Assembly: GCA_025462785.1 (NCBI GenBank)
Contig: JAOAPG010000232.1
Location: 1 to 5,633, forward strand
DNA from: Acidobacteriaceae bacterium
GTDB taxonomy: Bacteria; Acidobacteriota; Terriglobia; Terriglobales; Acidobacteriaceae
Direction of reading: 5' to 3'
DNA: 5,633 bases
Positions 1 to 5,633 of the stretch are shown piece after piece (the first letter of the stretch is position 1; each line of letters begins with the position of its first letter). The notes below the pieces were generated by a model that worked only from the letters and a program-made list of their open reading frames with translations, ran no database searches and had not been told where the DNA came from. Both the position numbers and the translations under genes were made by a program.

Positions 1-135
1 ATTGCACTTTCGCTGGTCTATTACGATCAGCGAGTGAGAAAAGAAGCCTTCGACCTGCAACTCATGATGTCCACACTCGATGGTGCGCAAGGTGGAATGC
101 CAGTGCCGTCCGCGCCGTCCCAGGTTATAGGCTGA
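1..135 (+). CDS. C-terminal fragment of a probable multi-pass membrane protein
   Basis: The frame is open from the first base to a TGA at 133-135 and gives the last 44 residues of a gene whose start lies upstream. The fragment begins with a short hydrophobic stretch (IALSLVYYD), followed by a charged segment (QRVRKEAFDLQLMM) and a flexible Gly/Pro/Ser-rich tail. This pattern of a last membrane helix ending in YYDxRVRKE.FDL is typical of the C-termini of proteins with a glycerophosphodiesterase-type membrane domain that sit beside DUF4129 genes. I recall this from family knowledge; the fragment is too short to prove it. It ends 3 bases before the next start codon, so it is probably cotranscribed with the genes that follow. 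Coding is well supported; the family is tentative. Confidence 0.6.
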   Translation: MALSLVYYDQRVRKEAFDLQLMMSTLDGAQGGMPVPSAPSQVIG

Positions 136-138
136 CGA

Positions 139-1104
139 ATGGGTCTCCGCCGCGGGGCGCTCGTTTTATCTTTGCTCTTCTTGAGTACTGCTTCGATTGC
201 TCAATTGCAGGCTACACAATCGCCGACAAGAACACTTACACTCTCCGAGTATGTTGCGGAACTCGACCGTCTCGCATCTGTCGACAAGCAGTTGGCCCAC
301 CCGGAAGACGTGCCGAAGCTGCTGGATAGCATTCCTCTTGTGTGGCAGATTCAAACCCCACGAGGAACTTTTGACGTGTCCTCGACATGGCTGCTAAGCG
401 ACCTGAATGACTGGCAAAGAAAACCGACCCGCGAGATTCAGGAGCGCATCTTCCGCCGACTGCAAATCCTGCGTTCTGAGGCGTTGTCGTTCCTGGACCA
501 CGCAGCCGATGTGTCACAGAAGCGAGCTTTACTCAACGGAATTCTTGCGCGACGGGAATTTCAGGATATCCACGGACCAACTTGGCTAGACCGGCTTAAA
601 CAACGCGTGTTGGAACTATTTGTCAAATTGCTGGGGCGAGTATTTCAGTCTTCGTCGATTCCCACCATCGGCAATGCTATTGTTTACGGGCTGGTAGTGC
701 TGGCCCTGCTCGCGGTGGCTTATTGGATGTACCGGACAATTCGGAGTCACACCGGAGTGGAGACCATTCTGCCTCATTCCTCGCCGATCTCTAGCAAAGA
801 ATGGAGGCTTTGGATGAACGACGCTCGGCTGGCAGCAGATCGTGCCAACTGGCGCGACGCCATCCATCTCGGGTACTGGTGCGGGATTTCTTTCCTGGAA
901 GGGCAGGGGCTGTGGCGGCCCGACACAGCTCGCACTCCGCGCGAATACTTGCGGCTTATGCCCACTGCCAGCGAACATCGCCAGACACTCAGCAGTCTGA
1001 CGAGAACCTTCGAATTGGTCTGGTATGGCACGCAGGAAGCCGACGCGAACGCGTTTTTCGAAACATTAGCCCAACTGGAGAAGCTGGGTTGCCAATCCAA
1101 TTGA
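139..1104 (+). CDS. DUF4129 domain-containing membrane protein
   Basis: 321 residues. An N-terminal signal-like segment (residues 1-21, a hydrophobic core ending in STASIA) precedes a long, probably extracytoplasmic, helical region (about 30-170). One clear transmembrane helix follows (about 177-198, GNAIVYGLVVLALLAVAYWM). The C-terminal cytoplasmic part (about 222-312) matches the DUF4129 pattern: a W..A...A..A.W.DAI-type helix, then GLWRPDTARTPREYLR (258-272) and FELVWYG (291-297). The ATG start has a modest Shine-Dalgarno (TAGG, 128-131, 7 bases upstream) and lies 3 bases after the preceding stop. DUF4129 proteins recur beside MoxR and DUF58 genes and probably form part of the same membrane assembly. 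The biochemical function is unknown. Length and layout look normal, with no sign of damage. Confidence 0.88.
   Translation: MGLRRGALVLSLLFLSTASIAQLQATQSPTRTLTLSEYVAELDRLASVDKQLAHPEDVPKLLDSIPLVWQIQTPRGTFDVSSTWLLSDLNDWQRKPTREIQERIFRRLQILRSEALSFLDHAADVSQKRALLNGILARREFQDIHGPTWLDRLKQRVLELFVKLLGRVFQSSSIPTIGNAIVYGLVVLALLAVAYWMYRTIRSHTGVETILPHSSPISSKEWRLWMNDARLAADRANWRDAIHLGYWCGISFLEGQGLWRPDTARTPREYLRLMPTASEHRQTLSSLTRTFELVWYGTQEADANAFFETLAQLEKLGCQSN
1077..1091 (+). promoter_or_regulatory. Ribosome binding site and TTG start of the DUF4350 gene
   Basis: GGAGAA at 1077-1082, a 6-base spacer, then TTG at 1089-1091, all inside the 3' end of the DUF4129 gene. This decides the start: residues directly after it (PIQLNAGDRK) lead straight into the first membrane helix, as expected for this family. 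Confidence 0.65.
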
Positions 1105-2264
1105 ACGCGGGCGATCGAAAACTATTCCTGATTGCAGGTGGAGTGTTTGTAATTTTGGTGGCGGCCACACTCATTCTGGCAAAGGGACGGGACTCCGCAG
1201 ATGAGATTCCCACCACCTATTCCGCCGGTTCCGGTGGGGCCAAAGCCGCTTACCTGCTGCTGAAGGCTTCGGGATACAGGGTGGAGCGTTGGGAGCAGTC
1301 GCCCAATGAACTGCCGGAAGCGGCGAACGCAACACTCATTCTGGCGGAACCGTTGGATGCGCCCAGAACTGAGGAACGTAATCGGATTCGCCAGTTCGTG
1401 GAGGATGGCGGACACATTATTGCGACAGGACCGTATGTGGGATTCTTCCTGCCCGAGAACGGAGTTGTGCCCGACCCATTGCCCGGCATGACTTGGAAGA
1501 AGCTGGCTGCGCTGTCGCCATCTTCCATCACCAGTGCGGCTTCCCAGATTACGCTTGCCCCACAGGCGTACTGGAAAGGTGAGTCGTTTACCTTGCCGCT
1601 CTACGGAGACGGCGACAAGCAGATGGTGATCAAATACAAATCTGGAAAAGGCGAAGTCATTTGGTGGGCTTCGGCGACCCCACTCACGAATGCTGGGCTG
1701 AAAGAACCCGGCAACCTTGAGTTTTTTCTGGCTTGCATCGGCACCGATCCGCAAACACGAATTCTGTGGGATGAGTACTTTCATGGATATAGGCATTCGC
1801 TGACGGAGTCGATCCAGAACTCACCGGTGAAATGGATTTTCCTGCAGTTCGCATTGTTCACGTTGGCGATTCTTCTCACGTATTCGAGGCGGAGCGGGCC
1901 GATCAGCATTCCCGCCGGGGAAATCCGGCTTTCGCCTTTGGAGTTTGTCCGCACCCTAGGTGCGCTGTACAAGCAAGCCAATGCTACATCCGTAGTGGTG
2001 GATATCTCCTATCACCGATTTCGCTACTGGCTAACGCGACGTCTAGGAATGGCGAGCAATTGTCCCGTGGACGAACTGGAGCGCGCCATCCGCGAACGCT
2101 GGAATTTCACGGACCCAAACTTCAGTGCAACTCTCCGCGCCTGCGAGTCTGCTCACTACGACTACACGTTGAAACCGCGTGCCGCGTTGCAATTGGTAAG
2201 GTCTCTGGACGACTATGCGGCGAAACTGAAACTGTTTTCCAACTCTAGACGACAGAAGAATTAA
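1089..2264 (+). CDS. DUF4350 domain-containing membrane protein (TTG start)
   Basis: 391 residues from the preferred start. The frame is open further upstream (an ATG at 801), but that part only shadows the DUF4129 gene and looks unlike protein. The TTG at 1089 sits 6 bases after GGAGAA (1077-1082), so I choose it; this overlaps the previous gene by 16 bases. A second TTG at 1101 has no well-placed ribosome binding site. Residues 11-31 are a membrane anchor. Residues about 40-230 form the extracytoplasmic DUF4350 region, with the YSAGSGGAKAAYLLLKASGY stretch (44-63), a strand-loop EDGGHIIATGP (105-115) and RILWDEYFHGYR (224-235). A second helix spans 248-265, and the rest (266-391) is a cytoplasmic, largely helical tail. 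DUF4350 resembles glutamine-amidotransferase/ThuA-like folds but no catalytic set is evident. It is probably a membrane partner of the MoxR/DUF58 system; the role is unproven. Confidence 0.87.
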   Translation: MPIQLNAGDRKLFLIAGGVFVILVAATLILAKGRDSADEIPTTYSAGSGGAKAAYLLLKASGYRVERWEQSPNELPEAANATLILAEPLDAPRTEERNRIRQFVEDGGHIIATGPYVGFFLPENGVVPDPLPGMTWKKLAALSPSSITSAASQITLAPQAYWKGESFTLPLYGDGDKQMVIKYKSGKGEVIWWASATPLTNAGLKEPGNLEFFLACIGTDPQTRILWDEYFHGYRHSLTESIQNSPVKWIFLQFALFTLAILLTYSRRSGPISIPAGEIRLSPLEFVRTLGALYKQANATSVVVDISYHRFRYWLTRRLGMASNCPVDELERAIRERWNFTDPNFSATLRACESAHYDYTLKPRAALQLVRSLDDYAAKLKLFSNSRRQKN

Positions 2265-2385
2265 CGGGCTGCAGAAGAAGTCGTTGTAGGATGCTCAGTC
2301 CTAAAGGATTGTCCACGGCATCGCTAAAGCGATGACTTGATAAGAGTCGGGAGTTTTCCCGCAAGCTGCTAAGGAGAAACAATTA
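2265..2385 (+). other. Intercistronic gap with three consecutive short hairpins
   Basis: This is the only real gap in the operon. Three inverted repeats follow one another, each with a 4-base loop. The first is CAGTCC/GGATTG around TAAA (2296-2311, one G-T pair). The second is CATCGC/GCGATG around TAAA (2319-2334, perfect). The third is CGGGA/TCCCG around GTTT (2348-2361, perfect). None is followed by a T-run, so they are not standard intrinsic terminators. I see no convincing -35/-10 promoter pair. The style (a paired stem around CTAAAG, repeated) resembles interspersed REP-like intergenic repeats that I remember from acidobacterial genomes. The region could be a degenerate copy of such an element, or a transcript-processing or stabilising structure ahead of moxR. 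Confidence 0.6.
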
Positions 2386-2388
2386 ATG
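2371..2388 (+). promoter_or_regulatory. Strong ribosome binding site of moxR
   Basis: AAGGAG at 2371-2376 lies 9 bases before the ATG at 2386-2388. It is the best Shine-Dalgarno in the window and fits higher translation of the ATPase than of its membrane neighbours. Confidence 0.75.
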
Positions 2389-3333
2389 GAAGCCGTTCGG
2401 CAGTTAGTCCAGCATTTCCGAAGTGAAATGAGCAAAGTTGTGGTGGGACAAGAAGAGCTCAAGACACAATGTCTGATCGCTTTGCTGTGCCAGGGGCACG
2501 CCCTGGTGGAAGGCGTGCCCGGTATCGCCAAAACGTTAGCTGTCAAGACTCTTTCTCATCTCCTACGGCTCGATTTTCAGCGGGTGCAATGCACTTCGGA
2601 CCTGATGCCGGCGGACATCATGGGCACCAATGTCCTCAATCTGGCGGACAGCACTTTTCAGCTGCATCAAGGGCCAGTGTTCACGCACCTGCTGCTGGTG
2701 GACGAAGTGAACCGTATGCCGCCGCGTACTCAGGCCGCGCTGCTGGAGTGTATGGAAGAACGCCAAGTTACGATTGACGGCACGCGCCACGATCTTTCCC
2801 CCTTCTTTACCGTATTTGCCACCCAAAACCCGGTGGATTTCGAGGGCACGTATCCGCTCCCCGAAGCGCAACTTGATCGCTTCCTGGTAAAGATTCGCGT
2901 GCTCTACCCAGAGGTGAGCGAAGAAGTTCAACTACTTTCGAACGTCCAGAATGGATTTGATTCTCATGATTTGGACAGCGCGGGACTCATCCCAACTGAT
3001 CCGGAGTTGCTGAAGCAAGCACGACAGGAGGTCAGAACCGTCAAGGTTCAGGAATCGCTATTCACATATGTGGCGCATTTAGTGCGGCGCACCCGCACAT
3101 GGCCGGCTCTTTCTCTGGGCGCGAGCCCTAGAGCGGCAGTGAGCCTGATGGTGTTTTCTAAAGCCATTGCGGCCATGGATGGCCGCGAGTACATCATTCC
3201 CGACGACATAAAGCAAGCGGTACTACCCGTTCTCAGGCATCGCATTGTGTTGAAACCCGAAGCTGACCTCGAAGGCATCACGCCCGACCAAGTACTGCAA
3301 GAAGTAGTGCGAGCCGTCGAGGTACCCCGGTGA
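2386..3333 (+). CDS. moxR: MoxR-family AAA+ ATPase
   Basis: 315 residues, a normal length for the family. ATP-binding signatures are all present: Walker A GVPGIAKT (43-50), Walker B HLLLVDEVNR (101-110, with D106 and E107), sensor 1 ATQNP (145-149), the arginine region EAQLDRF (160-166) and the sensor 2 segment GASPRA (245-250). The small helical lid domain covers about 200-315. MoxR ATPases are cytoplasmic chaperone-like AAA+ proteins that act on partners with von Willebrand A (vWA) folds, often inserting a metal or driving maturation. Here the likely partner is the DUF58 protein encoded immediately downstream, with a 4-base overlap (the TGA at 3331-3333 overlaps its GTG at 3330) that suggests translational coupling. 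Every key residue is intact. The ATPase assignment is certain; the client is inferred from context. Confidence 0.96.
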   Translation: MEAVRQLVQHFRSEMSKVVVGQEELKTQCLIALLCQGHALVEGVPGIAKTLAVKTLSHLLRLDFQRVQCTSDLMPADIMGTNVLNLADSTFQLHQGPVFTHLLLVDEVNRMPPRTQAALLECMEERQVTIDGTRHDLSPFFTVFATQNPVDFEGTYPLPEAQLDRFLVKIRVLYPEVSEEVQLLSNVQNGFDSHDLDSAGLIPTDPELLKQARQEVRTVKVQESLFTYVAHLVRRTRTWPALSLGASPRAAVSLMVFSKAIAAMDGREYIIPDDIKQAVLPVLRHRIVLKPEADLEGITPDQVLQEVVRAVEVPR

Positions 3334-4790
3334 ATATTGCCGCTACTCGGGTCGAAGATGGTGATGTCGGCAGAGGCCTTGCATCCGAACGAAGTGGACA
3401 TGAGACAATCTCGGACAAACCAAGTGAACTAGTTCCAGCGTCGATCGAGGGTCATGCGCGTCCATTCAAGCGGGCGGGAGTCGCATTCGCGAATCGCTTT
3501 TTCTTTCTTCTGCTGATCGGTTTGATTTGGTTGGTCCCTGCGTTTGCGGAGCGTCGTTTCGTGTTTGCCATGTTGGTCTGGGATGTCCTGGTATTTCTGG
3601 CTTGGCTGTTGGACGTGATCAGACTGCCGCGGCCCGCAGAGCTGAAGGTTCGCCGGTCGTGGTTATCCCCATCGGCTCTGTCCGTGGAATCAAAGGTCAG
3701 GCTGTCGCTGGTTAATGTTTCGAACTCCACCGTGTACGCAAAACTTTTCGATGACGTGCCGCAGCAATTGCGTTTTGAGCCGGCGCAGCTTGAGATTACT
3801 GCCCATCCGCGCAGTGAGGCGGAAGCACAATATTCGATTCTCCCCACGACTCGGGGGAAAGCTAACCTCTGTGATGTTTACGTTCGCTACCAGAGTCCGA
3901 TGAGATTCGCTGAACGTTGGGCGAAGGTATCAGCCGCGCAGACGATCACTACTTATCCGAACCTGCAAGAGGCCAAGCGCCAGTCGGTTTATTTGATACG
4001 CAGCCGCCAAATAGAACTGGAGAAGCGTTACACGCACTTCCGTGGCGCCGGTCGTGCCTTCGAAAGTCTCCGCGAATATCGCGAAGGGGATGAATTCCGC
4101 GATATCTGATGGACAGCCCGCGCGCGTCGCGGAAAGTTAGTGACTCGTCTCTACGAGATTGAGCGGAGTCAAACCATCTGGATATTGCTCGATTCTGGCC
4201 GGCTCATGCGTACGCGGGTCTCGGGCCTGAGCAAGTTGGACTATGCGGTGAATGCCGCCTTGACCTTGACGCAAGTGGCACTATATTCCGGAGACCGGGT
4301 CGGGTTATTGGCCTATGGGCGAGGGATCAGGCAACGGGTTCCGGCAGCACAGGGCGGTGCGCACCTGATGCAGATGATGACGCAGCTTGCATTGGTAAAA
4401 GAGGACCAATGGGAGGGCGACCACTTGCAGGCTGCCAGCCGGCTGCTCAACGATCAAAAGCGGCGTAGTCTTGTGGTTTGGATCACCGATCTGGCGGAAA
4501 CGGCAATGACTCCGGAAGTGATTGAGGCCGCTTCGCGACTGATGCCTCGACACCTGGTGTTATTTGTTGTAATCGGGCAGCCGGACCTGAACGAGTTGGC
4601 AGCGCAACGACCGGAAGACGTTGATCAGATGTATCAAATTGCCGCTGCTCAGGAGGTGGTCCACCGGCGTGAATTGTTGCTGGCACGCCTGCGGGAGCGC
4701 GGTGCTCTGGCCATGGAAACCAGTTCCGGCAAACTCTCCACGACGGTGGTGAATTCCTACCTTGAGATTAAGCAGCGAAGTCAACTTTAG
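3330..4790 (+). CDS. DUF58 / vWA-like protein with in-frame TGA: candidate selenoprotein
   Basis: Read through one TGA (4107-4109, codon 260), the gene gives 486 residues, a plausible length for DUF58. The GTG start at 3330 follows GAGG (3319-3322) by 7 bases and overlaps the moxR stop. Residues 1-50 are polar and poorly typical. Two membrane helices follow (about 56-73 and 76-97), then a beta-rich region (105-210), then the DUF58 core motif REYREGDEFRDI-X-W (248-261), where X is the TGA. Directly after come TARARRGKLV and the vWA-like domain, beginning WILLDSGRLM (Asp288, a degenerate metal-site motif) and including SGDRVGLLAYG. Neither half is a complete DUF58 protein. TGA ends three other genes here, so the code is not reassigned. 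Reading it as selenocysteine fits the motif; a nonsense mutation giving a broken gene, or a base-call error, is the alternative. The family assignment is firm, the decoding is open. Confidence 0.8.
4107..4109 (+). other. In-frame TGA codon, possible selenocysteine (residue 260)
   Basis: The codons read GAT ATC TGA TGG ACA GCC, i.e. D-I-X-W-T-A, in exactly the same frame on both sides, with no insertion or deletion. The slot between Ile and the invariant Trp is Asp, Asn or similar in many DUF58 proteins. In acidobacterial ones I remember Cys (RDICWTA type), which is the residue selenocysteine normally replaces. A single third-base change from TGC or TGT would also make this TGA, so the evidence does not decide between recoding and mutation. 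Confidence 0.5.
4122..4148 (+). promoter_or_regulatory. Candidate bacterial SECIS hairpin downstream of the TGA
   Basis: An upper stem pairs GTCGC (4126-4130) with GTGAC (4140-4144; one G-U pair). It continues after one C/U mismatch with 4122-4124 against 4146-4148. The apical loop is GGAAAGTTA (4131-4139), 9 bases with G in the first two positions, and begins 21 bases after the TGA. These values fit the bacterial SECIS rules as I recall them: loop of 3-14 bases with an early G, stem of 4-16 bp, spacing of about 16-37. A competing GC-rich hairpin (CCGCG/CGCGG, 4118-4132, loop starting 13 bases after the TGA) shares part of the sequence, so the fold is uncertain. It lies within coding sequence, as bacterial SECIS elements do. 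Confidence 0.42.
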
Positions 4791-5633
4791 CTGGTATCGC
4801 TGGTTTCCAGAACAGGTACGTCAGAAGCAATGCGAAGAGTGCGGCGGCTATGCCAAATTTCAACGAAACTGCCAGGCCGGTGGGGGACACAAACCCTTCG
4901 ATCACACCGGCGACTATGAGGATAGGGATTGTGCCGAGCAAAAGTTTGACCGCCTCGGTTCCGGCGCGAGCAACCGACTCACCTCTGGGTAAAAAGCCCG
5001 GAAAGAGCAGTCCGTAGGCCAGGCGTAATCCCGCCCCGCCCGCAATAAAGATGGCCGGCAATTCGAGAACGCCGTGTGGTGCGACAAAACTCCACAACTG
5101 CAGACTCATCCCCGAGAACCAGCACGCCGTTCCAATCACTCCGATTAGGAGTCCATTGAAGATCATCATGTAGATCGTGCCGACGCCGCCCGTGATGCCG
5201 TTTTCAAAACTCATGAAAGCGACGCCCATGTTGTTGGTCATGATGGCGCTGGAGGCGGTCGGCTTAATACCCACGATGGAATGGGTCCACATCTGATGGC
5301 GCTCGATAGTTTCCACCATCTGAGGCCCAAGGATTTTCACTTTGAAATCTGGATCATGATAGGTTAGTGCCGCCCCCACGATCGCGGACGCGATGAAAAT
5401 GAAAAACGCGGCTACGCAGTAGCTGAGATTCTGACGAAATATTCGCGGGTAGACGTACCGAAAGTACTCGATCACCGCAGACGGACTCGCTCTTTGAGCG
5501 GAATAAATGGTATTGTGAGCGCGAGCCAGCAACTGATTTACGTAGCGCGCAAAGTGAATGGACGCGCGGTCTTCCCGAAGCGCTGCCAAATCGGCAGCGA
5601 TTTGGCGGTACAAAAGGCTGAGTTCCTGCAATT
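4768..5633 (-). CDS. SpoIIM/DUF95 family integral membrane protein (5' end outside window)
   Basis: At least 287 residues are visible on the minus strand, ending in TAA at 4768-4770. The frame runs off the window edge, and the only visible start (TTG at 5631) falls inside the family's N-terminal helical region. About 30 residues are probably missing. Visible order: a soluble helical part with LYRQIAADLAALRE (7-20) and ARYVNQLLARAHNTIY (28-43), then about five membrane segments (71-91, 148-170, 190-210, 230-248, 258-275). The signature APHGVLELPAIFIAGGAGL (184-202) is the conserved HGxxE core of SpoIIM/DUF95. The name comes from a Bacillus sporulation engulfment protein, but the family is widespread in non-sporulating bacteria beside MoxR/DUF58 genes, so sporulation should not be inferred. 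The gene converges on the DUF58 gene with a 23-base overlap. Confidence 0.92.
   Translation of the reverse strand, partial: LQELSLLYRQIAADLAALREDRASIHFARYVNQLLARAHNTIYSAQRASPSAVIEYFRYVYPRIFRQNLSYCVAAFFIFIASAIVGAALTYHDPDFKVKILGPQMVETIERHQMWTHSIVGIKPTASSAIMTNNMGVAFMSFENGITGGVGTIYMMIFNGLLIGVIGTACWFSGMSLQLWSFVAPHGVLELPAIFIAGGAGLRLAYGLLFPGFLPRGESVARAGTEAVKLLLGTIPILIVAGVIEGFVSPTGLAVSLKFGIAAALFALLLTYLFWKPAIPAKVDFAA

Noticed and set aside
801..1088. N-terminal extension of the DUF4350 protein from ATG 801
   Set aside because: This stretch overlaps the DUF4129 gene out of frame, has Arg/Ser/His-rich shadow composition and would bury the membrane anchor; the TTG at 1089 has a proper ribosome binding site.
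1122..1796. Long antisense open frame (224 codons) on the minus strand
   Set aside because: It lies wholly opposite the DUF4350 gene and its translation is rich in Arg, Ser, Gln and Gly with no domain pattern; it is a shadow of the real gene.
2319..2361. Intrinsic terminator before moxR
   Set aside because: The stems are only 5-6 bp and no T-run follows either of them; the moxR ribosome binding site comes soon after.
4107..4109. TGA decoded as Trp or Gly by an alternative genetic code
   Set aside because: TGA terminates the genes ending at 135, 1104 and 3333 at sensible positions, and no other in-frame TGA occurs inside the genes here.
4118..4132. CCGCG/CGCGG hairpin as the SECIS element
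   Set aside because: Its loop begins only 13 bases after the TGA, nearer than the usual range, so the 4122-4148 fold is the better candidate; the GC hairpin may instead compete with it.
4085..4135. A frameshift or indel breaking the DUF58 gene
   Set aside because: The frame before and after the TGA is the same and the motif residues on both sides are contiguous (DI, X, WTA), so no base is missing or added.
4140..4790. A separate downstream gene starting at GTG 4140
   Set aside because: It begins in mid-motif of a DUF58 protein (VTRLYEIERSQ), in the same frame as the upstream part. The only purine-rich stretch before it (GGAAAG, 4131-4136) is 3 bases away, too close for a good ribosome binding site. 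One gene with an internal TGA explains the data better, though reinitiation cannot be strictly excluded.

Overview
The window looks like chromosomal DNA from an acidobacterium (Acidobacteriota, class Terriglobia-like). This is judged from the gene order, the protein style and the moderate GC content, not from a database search. It holds four complete genes and two partial ones. There are no RNA genes, mobile elements, CRISPR arrays or tRNAs that I can see.

Layout. Positions 1-135 are the 3' end of a probable membrane-protein gene. A tightly packed plus-strand operon follows: a DUF4129 membrane protein (139-1104); a DUF4350 membrane protein (about 1089-2264, best start a TTG that overlaps the previous gene); a 121-base gap with three consecutive small hairpins; a MoxR-family AAA+ ATPase (2386-3333); and a DUF58 / vWA-like protein (3330-4790) that overlaps moxR by 4 bases. 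A SpoIIM/DUF95 membrane protein lies on the minus strand (4768-5633, its 5' end outside the window) and overlaps the DUF58 gene tail-to-tail by 23 bases.

How the genes work together. MoxR, DUF58, DUF4129, DUF4350 and SpoIIM/DUF95 are a recurrent neighbourhood in several bacterial phyla. A MoxR ATPase probably acts as a chaperone on a membrane-bound vWA-like (DUF58) partner, with the DUF4129 and DUF4350 proteins as membrane components of the same assembly. The substrate and physiological role are not established.

Main point of interest. The DUF58 gene has a single in-frame TGA (4107-4109, codon 260) inside the family's most conserved motif (GDEFRDI-TGA-W). The reading frame continues without interruption through the whole C-terminal vWA-like half to a TAG at 4788-4790. 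The slot just before the conserved Trp is, as I remember acidobacterial homologues, occupied by Cys. A hairpin downstream (4122-4148) has the spacing and loop-G features of a bacterial SECIS element. The gene may therefore encode an undescribed DUF58 selenoprotein. A fresh TGC/TGT-to-TGA nonsense mutation or a sequencing error is the main alternative and cannot be excluded from this window alone.
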